A stretch of 64,000 nucleotides of DNA from Dyadobacter sp. CY356 (GTDB lineage Bacteria; Bacteroidota; Bacteroidia; Cytophagales; Spirosomataceae): NCBI RefSeq assembly GCF_021440195.1, contig NZ_JAJTSZ010000002.1, forward strand, positions 62,001 through 126,000, written 5' to 3'. Made by a program: the position numbers and the translations under genes. Shown here piece after piece: positions 17,855-26,325 of this stretch. A model generated the notes under the pieces. The model was not told the DNA's origin and did no database searches. It saw only the letters and a program-made list of their open reading frames with translations. The stretch's first letter is position 1. Each line of letters starts with the position of its first letter.

Positions 17855-18058
17855 TTAGGGGGTATTTTTATTCGTTTCTTGAATAGCTAACTTTAATAAT
17901 GACTCAAATTTCGAACTATTAGCATTAGCCTTCCTTATCATATTTTTACGATGTGTTTTCACGGTATCGATGCTGATAACTAATAATCCAGCAATGTCCT
18001 TGGAAGTATAACCTTTGGCAATAAGTGCCAATATTTGCGTTTCTCTAGTAGTAAACAT
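17855..18058 (-). CDS. Stand-alone LuxR-type HTH protein
   Basis: Only 67 aa from the ATG MFTTRETQILALI, almost exactly one LuxR/GerE DNA-binding domain: TRETQILALIAKGYTSKDIAGLLVISIDTVKTHRKNMIRK. No receiver or sensor domain is fused. The longer frame (10 extra residues) has no added domain. It lies 96 bp upstream of the 16502-17758 gene on the same strand and may regulate that pair, or be a remnant of a larger regulator. Confidence 0.72.
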   Translation of the reverse strand: MFTTRETQILALIAKGYTSKDIAGLLVISIDTVKTHRKNMIRKANANSSKFESLLKLAIQETNKNTP

Positions 18059-18088
18059 AGTATGAGATTTAACTATACTTTGTACCAA

Positions 18089-18328
18089 AAAAAGAGCAAA
18101 GCGTCACTTCTTAGCTGACATGTAAAGATTGTTTTGATGATGAAAAATTATTAGAGGCTTTATGCATAACCAAAAGGCAGGTTGGGGACCAAAGTTCCTG
18201 ACCTGCTTTTTATCTCAATTTAATGACTTCGATATGATAGTTTATTGGAAGTATTGTTGTATTACTGTAATTGTAATTTAGAAAATGATCGTAAAGTCAC
18301 ATTTTTTCAAACGCCTGCTGGCGCTGCT
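18089..18328. other. Intergenic region with probable pdxH terminator
   Basis: An imperfect hairpin (AAAAGGCAGGT ... ACCTGCTTTT, about 18171-18210) lies downstream of pdxH on the minus strand. The rest shows no feature. Confidence 0.45.
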
Positions 18329-18967
18329 TTATGGTGAAAGTCGCTCCACCACCCAAACGCCATCTTTCAATACATAAGCCAACCGATCATGCAACCGGCT
18401 TGGTCTTCCCTGCCAGAATTCAACATAATCCGGAATGACACGGTAACCTCCCCAATGAGGAGGACGGGGTACATTAACACCTTCAAATTCTTGTTCAAAT
18501 GATTTCTGTTTCTGTTCCAGAAATTCACGATTTTCAATGACTTCACTCTGATGAGAAACCCAGGCACCGATCTGGCTTCCTCTTGGGCGGATTGCAAAAT
18601 AGTCGTCTGAATCTTTTTCCGAAGTTTTTTCGATCTTTCCTTCAATCCTTACCTGGCGTTCCAGTTCTTTCCAAAAAAAAGTCAGCGCAACCTGCGGATT
18701 GGCTTCGATTTCCTGGCCTTTCTTACTTTCATAGTTAGTGTAAAATGAAAAACCGTTTTCATCGACACCTTTTAAAAGCACTATTCTACCAGTAGGGCGC
18801 CCATTATTCACAGTGCTTAAAAGCATTGCATTCGATTCGGAAAGTTCTGATTTTAAGACTTCATCAAACCATTTATTAAACTGGTTCAGGGGGTTAGCAT
18901 CCAATTCTGACTCGTGTAAACCTTTCTGGCTGTAATCCGCCCGTATATTTGCGATTTTCTGATTCAT
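18329..18967 (-). CDS. pdxH: Pyridoxamine 5'-phosphate oxidase
   Basis: FMN enzyme oxidising PNP and PMP to pyridoxal 5'-phosphate, the last step of vitamin B6 synthesis and salvage. It has 212 aa from the ATG MNQKIANIRADYSQKGL; the 14 residues before it are unlike the family. Recognisable blocks are NAMLLSTVNNGRPTGRIVLLKG, FYTNYESKKGQEI, FFWKELERQVRIEG, RPRGSQIGAWVSHQS and the C-terminal EFWQGRPSRLHDR. Divergent from the DUF349 gene. Confidence 0.95.
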   Translation of the reverse strand: MNQKIANIRADYSQKGLHESELDANPLNQFNKWFDEVLKSELSESNAMLLSTVNNGRPTGRIVLLKGVDENGFSFYTNYESKKGQEIEANPQVALTFFWKELERQVRIEGKIEKTSEKDSDDYFAIRPRGSQIGAWVSHQSEVIENREFLEQKQKSFEQEFEGVNVPRPPHWGGYRVIPDYVEFWQGRPSRLHDRLAYVLKDGVWVVERLSP

Positions 18968-19073
18968 TGTTTGGTAATATATCAATGTTAGGAGGCCAAA
19001 ATTAGCCAATTCATAGGAAAGATTGTTAGATTTGTATTCTATAAGAGGACGTACTTACGAAACATTAATCACA

Positions 19074-20978
19074 ATGGCACAAGAACAACACGAAGGGGTC
19101 GAGAGCAATGCGCAGGAAGACCTGACACAAAAAACGATTGATACCCTGGAAATTGATCTTAACAATGAGTTGACGGAAGAACTGGAAGAAGAAGCGCCAG
19201 ATGTGGATTATAGCCAATTGTCTAAGGAACAGCTTGTTAATTTGTTAGAAAACGAGTTGTCCTTGATTAATAGCGAAGGTGTGAAGCCAACATCTCTGAA
19301 AAAAGCAGAGGCATTGGCTCGTGAGATCCGTCCTGTTTTAGATCATATCAAGCAAACCGACAGAGAATCAGCTCTTAAAGCTTTCGTGGCTGACTCGGGT
19401 AGCGAAGATGGGTTTGAATTTAAATATGATGCGGAAACGCAAAAAATTGATGCTCTTAGTCGCGAGATAAGAGGGTTGAAAAATACTTATTACCAGAGTG
19501 TTGAAAAGGAAAAAGAGAAAAACTTCAATGTGAAAACTTCTCTTTTGCAACGCCTTCGCACACTTTTGGAAGAAGAAGGAACCCGGGAGACAGATCCTGT
19601 GATAATGAAATCCAGCTGGGAAGAATTTAAGAAGATTCAGGAAGAATGGAAATCTGCCGGCAACATTGCGTCTCCACATAATGGTACGCTTTGGGCGACT
19701 TACAATGCACTGATCGACCGTTATTTCAGCAACCGGAACATTTATTTTGAGCTTAAAGAACTGGATCGTCGTCGTAATGCTGATCTGAAAGCTGAACTTT
19801 GTAAAAAGGTTGAAGATCTTGCCAAATCACTGGAATCGCGTCCGATGACGAAGGAAATCCTGGCAGAGGCAAACCATATTTTTGAAGAATACAAACACCT
19901 TGGTCCTGCACCGAAGGAGGATCAGGAGAAACTTTGGCAGCGATTTAAAGTTGCTTTGGATCAGTTGTATGATGCGCAGCGCGGACAGTTTGCTGAGCAG
20001 AAGAAATCCATGCAGGAAAATTATGATCAGAAGCTGAAAATTTACGAAGCCATTGTTCCTTTTACTGCTTATAACTCGGGTAGCATTAAGGAATGGAACG
20101 CTAAAACCAAAGAGGTGATGGCATTTCAGGATCAATGGGTGGCTTTGAAAGGTATCATGCCGAGAGAAGAAGGCAAGGAGCTTAGCAAGAAATTCTGGGC
20201 TACACTGAAAACTTTCTTCCATAATAAGGGGGAGTTTTTCCGTCAGCTTGAATCAAAACGTGAGCAGAATCTGGAATTGAAGAACCAGCTTTGTGCTGAT
20301 GCCGAAGCGATTCTTGCAACAGGTGAGGATACCGCCGCCAATACACAGAAAGTTATTGAGCTGCAAAAGAAATGGAAAGCAGTAGGGCAGGTTCCGGAAA
20401 AATATAAAGACACGATTTATGATCGTTTCAAGAAAGCCTGCGATTCATATTTTGATCAGAAACGTTCGAAAAACAAGGAAGTGGAAGCTGAGTTTGAAGA
20501 AAACCTGCGCCGCAAAATTGATCTGATCGAACGTATTGAACTTGCTGCTGCCAATAAGGATGAATCGTCATTGGATTTGCTAAGCGCTTTCAAAAGCGAA
20601 TGGAGTTCTATTGGTTTCGTTCCAAAGAAGGATATGCAATCAACGCAGAAACGTTATATAGCGGCTGTAAACACCTATGTAAGTGCGATAGGAAAATTGT
20701 CGAGCAAGGAGAAAGAACAGGCTGTATTGGAAAGCGAAGTTGAATTGGTACGTGATGGCGAAAGTAGTCGTGGATTGTTCCGTAAAGAAAACGATATCAA
20801 ACGCCGGGTTTCTCAACTTGAAAACGATATTTCTTTGTGGCAGAACAATATCGAATTCTTTGCTAAGTCTAAAACTTCTGATCGCTTGAAAGCGGAATTC
20901 GAAAGGAAGATCAGCAGCGCCCAGGCGCAGCTTGAAGAACTGAAACATCAACTATCTATTATTCAGGAAGCTATCTGA
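19074..20978 (+). CDS. DUF349 repeat coiled-coil protein
   Basis: Cytoplasmic protein of 634 aa from MAQEQHEGVESN; the upstream reading is in the promoter. After an acidic N-terminus (about 1-60) come several DUF349 repeats of about 70 residues, each with the pattern SWEEFKKIQEEWKSAG ... LWATYNALIDRYF; later copies include QKKWKAVGQVPEKYKDTIYDRFKKACDSYF and SEWSSIGFVPKKDMQ. The C-terminus is a coiled coil (RVSQLENDISLWQNNIEFF). Function of the family is not established. Single gene, common in Bacteroidota. Confidence 0.85.
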   Translation: MAQEQHEGVESNAQEDLTQKTIDTLEIDLNNELTEELEEEAPDVDYSQLSKEQLVNLLENELSLINSEGVKPTSLKKAEALAREIRPVLDHIKQTDRESALKAFVADSGSEDGFEFKYDAETQKIDALSREIRGLKNTYYQSVEKEKEKNFNVKTSLLQRLRTLLEEEGTRETDPVIMKSSWEEFKKIQEEWKSAGNIASPHNGTLWATYNALIDRYFSNRNIYFELKELDRRRNADLKAELCKKVEDLAKSLESRPMTKEILAEANHIFEEYKHLGPAPKEDQEKLWQRFKVALDQLYDAQRGQFAEQKKSMQENYDQKLKIYEAIVPFTAYNSGSIKEWNAKTKEVMAFQDQWVALKGIMPREEGKELSKKFWATLKTFFHNKGEFFRQLESKREQNLELKNQLCADAEAILATGEDTAANTQKVIELQKKWKAVGQVPEKYKDTIYDRFKKACDSYFDQKRSKNKEVEAEFEENLRRKIDLIERIELAAANKDESSLDLLSAFKSEWSSIGFVPKKDMQSTQKRYIAAVNTYVSAIGKLSSKEKEQAVLESEVELVRDGESSRGLFRKENDIKRRVSQLENDISLWQNNIEFFAKSKTSDRLKAEFERKISSAQAQLEELKHQLSIIQEAI

Positions 20979-21014
20979 GAAGGTAAAAAAAAGTCAAAAA
21001 TAATTACCTGAATA

Positions 21015-21046
21015 TTGATGTAGTGTTAAAATAAATTATACTTTTG
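21015..21046 (+). promoter_or_regulatory. Promoter of tRNA-Thr copy 1
   Basis: TTG (21015-21017), 21 bp, TACTTTTG (21039-21046). The 25 bp downstream (GCACCACGATAACGGAATAA...) recur before copy 2. Confidence 0.65.
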
Positions 21047-21090
21047 CACCACGATAACGGAATAACAAACGGAATCGCATTGTAAAAGAG

Positions 21091-21163
<73 letters not shown>

Positions 21164-21172
21164 CAGATTATC

Positions 21173-21204
21173 AAGGACTTAGCATCAATGCTAAGTCCTT
21201 TTTT
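21173..21204 (+). terminator. Terminator of tRNA-Thr copy 1
   Basis: AAGGACTTAGCA, loop TCAA, TGCTAAGTCCTT, then a T run. Confidence 0.88.
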
Positions 21205-21491
21205 GTTGATTTAGAATACTTTCTCAAAACATTCGTGTAGAACGTGATAATCTCTACCTCCACCAGGTAATATTTTAAAATGATCATCCTGCTACGCTAG
21301 TTCGTTTAAGACTCCATTATTGAAAGAGGCTTGCTTCACTTTATCAAATCAAGCTGTCACTAATAAAAGTAATTGGGTTATCAGATAAGAAATTTTGAAC
21401 ATAATCCAGTATTTAAGTATCTCAAATACAGTTATATCCGGTTCAGGCAAAAAAATATATTGAAAAATACAGAAAATAAATATCTGAAAAC

Positions 21492-21522
21492 TTGCGTTAT
21501 ATACTCTATTCTTCTACTTTTG
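21492..21522 (+). promoter_or_regulatory. Promoter of tRNA-Thr copy 2
   Basis: TTG (21492-21494), 20 bp, TACTTTTG (21515-21522). The initially transcribed region is nearly the same as in copy 1. The 280 bp between copies contain nothing else I can identify. Confidence 0.65.
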
Positions 21523-21564
21523 CACCATGATAACGGAATAATAAACGGCATCGTAAAAAAAGAG

Positions 21565-21637
<73 letters not shown>

Positions 21638-21647
21638 CTTAAAATTC

Positions 21648-21679
21648 AGCACTTATCTTACCCGGATAAGTGCTTTTTT
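21648..21679 (+). terminator. Terminator of tRNA-Thr copy 2
   Basis: AGCACTTATC, 7-nt loop, GATAAGTGCT, then TTTTT. The stem sequence differs from that of copy 1. Confidence 0.85.
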
Positions 21680-21745
21680 GTTTGGAATGAAGTGCTAAGA
21701 TTTTCCTTGAATTTTCGGACTTTAAACTTTTCGCAAGTCTGGTTC

Positions 21746-21877
21746 TTAAATATTTTTCTTTTCAGAAAATTTTTGGATTCTCGTTCTGAAACAGGAAAAG
21801 ATCCAGAGCATAATTACAAAAATTAAAAAGAGAAATACGGCTTCTTCGCGATCGATGCGTAGTAATGAATCATGCAT
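21746..21877 (-). CDS. Possible 43-aa single-span membrane protein
   Basis: ATG at 21877 opens MHDSLLRIDREEAVFLFLIF, then VIMLWIFSCF and a basic tail (RTRIQKFSEKKNI). One clean membrane helix flanked by an acidic N-side and a basic C-side looks protein-like. It lies 50 bp downstream of the minus-strand gene at 21928 and could share its transcript. No family known; the call rests on composition only. Confidence 0.35.
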   Translation of the reverse strand: MHDSLLRIDREEAVFLFLIFVIMLWIFSCFRTRIQKFSEKKNI

Positions 21878-21927
21878 AATTTCATCTGTTTAAATTATTT
21901 TGAAATCATTTTTTAAAAGGTAGATTT

Positions 21928-22449
21928 TCATGCGATTAAGAATTCCTGATTCATCTGTATGATTTTAACTTCTGAATTAGAGCCAAAGAATATTTCATCC
22001 TGATGATGGAAAAGGAGTGCCCAGCTCAGGTTTTGATCCATCACAGTCAAATCGCCGCAAGTACAATTATGGAAATGATCGAAATATCTTATCAGCAGCT
22101 TCCAGGGGACAATCATGGCTTCGGCAGGTTGCCAGGATAGATAGACAGGTTTTTCAAAAGGTACCCCACGCTGAAAAAGCCAAAGCTTTATTTCCTTTTC
22201 ACTGCCTTCTGAAATTCGCGCTCTTTCAATTGTCCTGAAAAAATCTTTTTTGAAGGGTTTGTTGCCATGTAAATTAGTTCTTAATGTATAATCCCACAAG
22301 AAATGAGCGGCCTTTTTACCAAGCGGCTTTAATTGTTTAAGGTGAAAATTGGGCAGCTTTTCATAGTTTTCACTTGTAAAGCGATGTCTCAGCCTGAACT
22401 CAGTCATCGGAATCACATCTTCTGTAATGTTAGTAAAGTCAATAGTCAT
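21928..22449 (-). CDS. Hypothetical cytoplasmic protein
   Basis: Protein of 173 aa without signal or membrane helix, rich in aromatic and basic residues. A HNCTCGD motif near residue 130 and several HH pairs might bind metal but match no family I know. Its upstream region carries the paired GGTATAC-type repeats at 22700-22749 that also precede the globin gene, which suggests common regulation. Confidence 0.6.
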   Translation of the reverse strand: MTIDFTNITEDVIPMTEFRLRHRFTSENYEKLPNFHLKQLKPLGKKAAHFLWDYTLRTNLHGNKPFKKDFFRTIERARISEGSEKEIKLWLFQRGVPFEKPVYLSWQPAEAMIVPWKLLIRYFDHFHNCTCGDLTVMDQNLSWALLFHHQDEIFFGSNSEVKIIQMNQEFLIA

Positions 22450-22699
22450 TTTTAACGTTGCTTTGTAGTTTCAGTTGTATTTTTAACTGACACTGGGTTT
22501 AGAGTTATGAAATACTTTTAATTTAGGTAATCGAGGTGTCGCTAATTAAGCATCATCCTGAATCATGGTTAATTTTCAAGAGGTTTTCATTGCTAACATT
22601 TCTATTTTAGTGAAAGCGTAGGGTCTGATATTCAATATGTTTTGTATTGTAAGAACATTGCAAACCTATGCCGGATGCGGACAAATGTCAATATTTAAC

Positions 22700-22749
22700 C
22701 GTATACAAAAGGTTGATTTAATGAAAAACAGGGTATACAAAAGGTATAC
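22700..22749. promoter_or_regulatory. Paired direct-repeat operator, cluster A
   Basis: Two 18-bp elements start at 22700 (CGTATAC-AAAA-GGTTGAT) and 22732 (GGTATAC-AAAA-GGTATAC). Each is two 7-mers with an 11-bp period, and the elements are 32 bp apart, three helical turns. The same layout occurs at 23391-23440. The site is about 250 bp upstream of the 21928 gene. The rest of the 22450-22813 gap shows nothing. Confidence 0.6.
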
Positions 22750-22813
22750 ACGGCAATTAATTGTTGGCCACAAATGCTTTTTTGTTTAAATCAAAACACA
22801 TTTTGTGTTGTCT

Positions 22814-23239
22814 CTACATCGAATTCTGCTTTTCATGATCAAAAGCCGTAATCATTTCTTCTGCCCATGTATTATATAAATCCACCCAGGCTTGCTTTGT
22901 TTCATCATTCCATAATGAACCGGAGATGGTGGCCATGGTCCTGATTAAAGCGTCGCCCACCGTTTTATAATGTTCGGGTTTTACGCCGTAATGTGCGTGC
23001 CTGCGCGCCAGTGCATCAATTTCAGGTCTTATTTCCGCCATATTCTGTAAATTGGATACCATGAAGGTAATCATGTCAGTCAGTTTTACTATTTGCTGAT
23101 CCATATCTGATTTAAACATATGCCTCAGACAAGGTGCCATTTCAAAAAGCGCGTTGTAAAACACATATCCAGGATTTTCCGGTTGCGATAAAACGTGGCT
23201 CCATGAAGTTTTGATAATGAGAATATTGCGGTCGTTCAT
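22814..23239 (-). CDS. Single-domain globin
   Basis: Haem protein of 141 aa from the ATG MNDRNILIIKTSW; the 21 residues upstream are not globin-like. It follows the classical 3/3 globin fold: A helix SWSHVL, C-D region FYNALFEMAPCLRHMF, proximal F8 His in ARRHAHYGVKPEHY (His81), G and H helices to the end. No reductase domain is attached, so it resembles the stand-alone globins of other bacteria, with roles in NO, oxygen or redox sensing. Paired direct repeats at 23391-23440 lie about 150 bp upstream. Confidence 0.85.
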   Translation of the reverse strand: MNDRNILIIKTSWSHVLSQPENPGYVFYNALFEMAPCLRHMFKSDMDQQIVKLTDMITFMVSNLQNMAEIRPEIDALARRHAHYGVKPEHYKTVGDALIRTMATISGSLWNDETKQAWVDLYNTWAEEMITAFDHEKQNSM

Positions 23240-23390
23240 AATAGTACAAGAGAATGTCTGATGATGAGATTTTGGATTATAAGCTGTCAAGAATAGATGC
23301 AAACGCTAGGCACTAAACGCTGTCAAATCTTGCATGGCTTTAAGTCGAAACAAAAATAGGGAACAGGCAAACCATCTACCTAATTATGAA

Positions 23391-23440
23391 GGTATACAAG
23401 AGGTAGACCCATGAGAAAGTCTGGTATACAAAAGGTAAAC
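23391..23440. promoter_or_regulatory. Paired direct-repeat operator, cluster B
   Basis: GGTATAC-AAGA-GGTAGAC (23391-23408) and GGTATAC-AAAA-GGTAAAC (23423-23440), again starting 32 bp apart. The cluster is located between the globin start and the 3' end of the TPR-HTH gene. Confidence 0.65.
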
Positions 23441-23499
23441 ATCCTTTCTCCATCATGGAAAAGGATGTATCAAAGCGATCAAAAATATTTCTGTGAGGT

Positions 23500-25275
23500 T
23501 TAAACCGACATTAGATAATCTGTAAGATTACTCTCTTCGGGTAAATTGAGTTTTTTGCGCAGACGGTGGCGTGCGGTTTTTACACTATCCGGCGAAATAT
23601 TTAGTAGCGTGGCAGCTTCTTTCAAATTTAGATTTAAACGGATCAGCGCGCAAAGCCGAAGTTCACCACCACTCAATTCCGGATTTTCTTTTTTTAGTTT
23701 TATAAAGAAATCTTTGTGTACGCCTTCAAAATACATCTTAAATTCATCCCAATCCCGGTCCAGGTTGAAGCTGTAATCGATCAGGTTAATTAATTTGCTG
23801 AACAGAGGTGTGTTTTCATCCTTTTGGCCGGTCTTCAAGGTCAGGGAAACCGTTTGTCTGATTTCTTCAAGAATACCGTTTTTTTGAATCAGATTGAGCG
23901 TGTGCGTCGTCAAAGCTTTGTTTCGGAATTCAAGTTCAGCCATCAATTGTTGTTCTTTTTCCAATCTATTCCGTATTTCCGTTTCTGCAAGAGCCTGCTG
24001 AACTTCATTTAGCTCCCGGTTTTTCCTGACCTTCAACCTTTGACGGTTAAAAGCCAATCCCAGCACCAATAGGCCTCCGAGTAACCCAAGCACCGCTGTG
24101 TTGCGGGTAGCATAACCCAGATCTTTCTCTTTCTGGATCAGTTTTATCTCACTCAGTTTTTTCTCGGTTTCATAATGCAGCCTCAGATTTGTCATCTTGC
24201 TTGCGTTTTCGGCATTGAATATTGAATCCTTCAATGTAGTTGAGAGTTTTTGAAAATGATAAGCATTCGAAAAATCGTTCACCTGTCCATAAACCGTTGC
24301 CAAACCTTCATATGCCTGCTGTAAAGCTGGTCTAACCCCCGTAGCCAATGCCAAATCCTTTGCTTTCTGATAACTGGAAATAGCTTTTGCATTTTCATTT
24401 AACCGGGTATTAACATTCCCAAGGCCATTGTAAGCGGTAATCATTAGTCTTTTACTTTGAAATTTATCATTTATCAAAAGTGATTTTTCATAATGAGAAA
24501 GTGCTTCCGGATATTGCTGTTTCTGAAAATAAATTTCTCCCAGATTATTATGACAAATTATCTGGCCATTGCTGTCATGAAAATCTTCAAATAATTTCAA
24601 AGCCTTTTCTGCATTTAGTATCGCTTCGGGGAATTTCTTTTGTTTGGTATAAATGGAACCAATATTAATGTAAGATCCTGCGATCGACTTTTTATCGTTC
24701 AATTTAAGCCAGATGGACTGGGCTTTTTTGTAGGATATAAGTGCTTCCTCAAAATTTTTCTGGTTTTTATAAACATTTCCGATGCTGTTGTAAGTCGATG
24801 CAATTTTACTCTGATCCCCGAGTTCACTGAAAATTGTCGAGGCCTGCAAATAATTATCCAATGCCTGACTGTAATTTCCCTGTTCTCCATAAACAATTCC
24901 CATATTACAGATCGCCCGGGCAATTCCATTTTTGTCGTGAATGCTTTCAAAAATGTCTTTGCTTTTGGAATAGTTTTCAAGCGCAGCAACGTAGTCATTT
25001 TTTTGCCAGTAATACACACCAAAAACCTGATAACTTCTGGCTTGTCCGCGGAAATATGTCAGCTTTCCGGATAGACCCATCGCATTTTTGGCATATTCTA
25101 ATGTTTTTTCAGGCTCAGACGACCAGTATTCCATGGCCAAATCGACCAGTATGCCAACTTTATTCGTGTCATCTTTTGTTTTCTGAAGTAAATTCTGGAG
25201 ACTATCTGCTTTGGGTGACTGGCCATAAAGCTGAATATTAAAGACAAGAAGTAACAGACAAAAACTAAGTTTCAT
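23500..25275 (-). CDS. Membrane-anchored TPR sensor with LuxR-like HTH
   Basis: Regulator of 591 aa. A signal peptide (SFCLLLLVFNIQLYGQ) is followed by eight or so tetratricopeptide repeats of about 40 residues (about 40-345, for example NYSQALDNYLQASTIFSELGD), a single membrane helix (AVLGLLGGLLVLGLAF, about 390-405), and a coiled coil (EVQQALAETEIRNRLEKEQQ). The cytoplasmic C-terminal HTH is ELRLCALIRLNLNLKEAATLLNISPDSVKTARHRLRKKL. Thus TPRs sense in the periplasm and the HTH acts inside. This architecture is common in Bacteroidota, with unknown ligands. It is upstream of the globin on the same strand. Confidence 0.85.
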   Translation of the reverse strand: MKLSFCLLLLVFNIQLYGQSPKADSLQNLLQKTKDDTNKVGILVDLAMEYWSSEPEKTLEYAKNAMGLSGKLTYFRGQARSYQVFGVYYWQKNDYVAALENYSKSKDIFESIHDKNGIARAICNMGIVYGEQGNYSQALDNYLQASTIFSELGDQSKIASTYNSIGNVYKNQKNFEEALISYKKAQSIWLKLNDKKSIAGSYINIGSIYTKQKKFPEAILNAEKALKLFEDFHDSNGQIICHNNLGEIYFQKQQYPEALSHYEKSLLINDKFQSKRLMITAYNGLGNVNTRLNENAKAISSYQKAKDLALATGVRPALQQAYEGLATVYGQVNDFSNAYHFQKLSTTLKDSIFNAENASKMTNLRLHYETEKKLSEIKLIQKEKDLGYATRNTAVLGLLGGLLVLGLAFNRQRLKVRKNRELNEVQQALAETEIRNRLEKEQQLMAELEFRNKALTTHTLNLIQKNGILEEIRQTVSLTLKTGQKDENTPLFSKLINLIDYSFNLDRDWDEFKMYFEGVHKDFFIKLKKENPELSGGELRLCALIRLNLNLKEAATLLNISPDSVKTARHRLRKKLNLPEESNLTDYLMSV

Positions 25276-25417
25276 AAGCGTGATTGTATCAAAAGTTCAA
25301 GAGGCAATCAAATGTAAATGAAATTCATAGCTTAATACTGACCGTTAAATTAATAGGGCTATGTTCAGCTCAAATTATTATTTAAGGGATTGAAATTACA
25401 TCTATAAATGCAGATAC

Positions 25418-25448
25418 TTTGAAGTATTAACAGTGTTAAGTATCTTTG
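25418..25448 (+). promoter_or_regulatory. tetR promoter with embedded operator
   Basis: TTTG (25418-25421), 19 bp, TATCTTTG (25441-25448), a textbook Bacteroidota promoter. The perfect dyad TTAACA-G-TGTTAA (25427-25439) fills the spacer, so a bound repressor would block polymerase. Related TTAACACTGTA motifs precede the efflux operon. Confidence 0.75.
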
Positions 25449-25463
25449 CAAAAAAATAATAAT

Positions 25464-26102
25464 ATGGCAATATCAGATCGGAAGTTACGGGAGAAGGAAG
25501 ATTTAAAGAAGAGAATCCTGGAAGCTGCCAAGGCATTATTTCTGGAAAAAGGCTTTGAAGCAACTTCAATGCGAAATATTGCCGAGCGAGTGGAATTCAG
25601 TCCAACGACTTTGTATCTGTACTACAAAGACAAGAATGATATTGTGTATGCCTTGCACCAGGAAGGTTTCAAACTTCTGGCTCAGCAATTTAAGACTGTT
25701 GCTGGTATTGAGCATCCCTATGAGCGGATGAAAACCATGGCGCGTATTTATCTGCAATTCGCTGAGGAAAATCCTGATTTTTATGAGTTAATGTTTGTGC
25801 GCCAGGGGCCAATTCTTCACGTTCAAAAACATAATAGTGACGATTGGGAAGAGGGATCACGGACTTATAATGTTTTGTATGAAAACGTTATTGAGTGCCA
25901 GAAAGAGGGGTTATTTAAAAATTTACTGCCTCATAATGTTTCATTGATCATCTGGTCAACATTGCATGGCATGTGCACTTTGCATATGCATATGCGGTTG
26001 GATTGCGTAAAATTTGAGGATGACTATGAAGTTGTTCCGGAAAAGTCAAGACCCGAATATATTTATGAGTCTTTCATCAGTCTGCTGGAAAGATTAAAAT
26101 AA
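25464..26102 (+). CDS. TetR-family transcriptional regulator
   Basis: Repressor of 212 aa from ATG 25464 (MAISDRKLREKED); the TTG at 25446 is inside the -7 box and cannot be the start. N-terminal HTH: RILEAAKALFLEKGFEATSMRNIAERVEFSPTTLYLYYKDKNDIVYAL. The C-terminal ligand domain is helical and resembles TetR_C-type sensors. It controls itself through the dyad in its promoter and most likely the tolC-adaptor-RND operon 220 bp downstream, which has three similar motifs. Confidence 0.92.
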   Translation: MAISDRKLREKEDLKKRILEAAKALFLEKGFEATSMRNIAERVEFSPTTLYLYYKDKNDIVYALHQEGFKLLAQQFKTVAGIEHPYERMKTMARIYLQFAEENPDFYELMFVRQGPILHVQKHNSDDWEEGSRTYNVLYENVIECQKEGLFKNLLPHNVSLIIWSTLHGMCTLHMHMRLDCVKFEDDYEVVPEKSRPEYIYESFISLLERLK

Positions 26103-26111
26103 ATTTTAAAT

Positions 26112-26304
26112 GATAACACTGTAAATAAAATATTTACCGTACATTTGATGAGAAGATAAATACTTAGTGTTTGTCTTTTTTTACAATTTAAAATTAACAC
26201 TGTAAATAATATTACTGTCAATTATTATTATGTGACTTACAAGCTGGTTTCGCTTGTGGTCAGGTGAAATCTCTGTAAAACTTGCAATATAACTTAACAC
26301 TGTA
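26112..26304. promoter_or_regulatory. Three TetR-operator-like motifs before the efflux operon
   Basis: AACACTGTA occurs three times: 26115, 26195 and 26295, the last two as TTAACACTGTA. The first also forms a 23-bp dyad, ACTGTAAATA-AAA-TATTTACCGT (26118-26140), with one mismatch. The motif shares TTAACA(C/G)TGT with the dyad in the tetR promoter. Confidence 0.6.
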
Positions 26305-26325
26305 CTTAAAATAATATCCTATCAT

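Noticed and set aside
26112..26325. Mobile-element inverted repeats before tolC
   Set aside because: The repeats are short, share sequence with the tetR dyad and sit in promoters; operators explain them.
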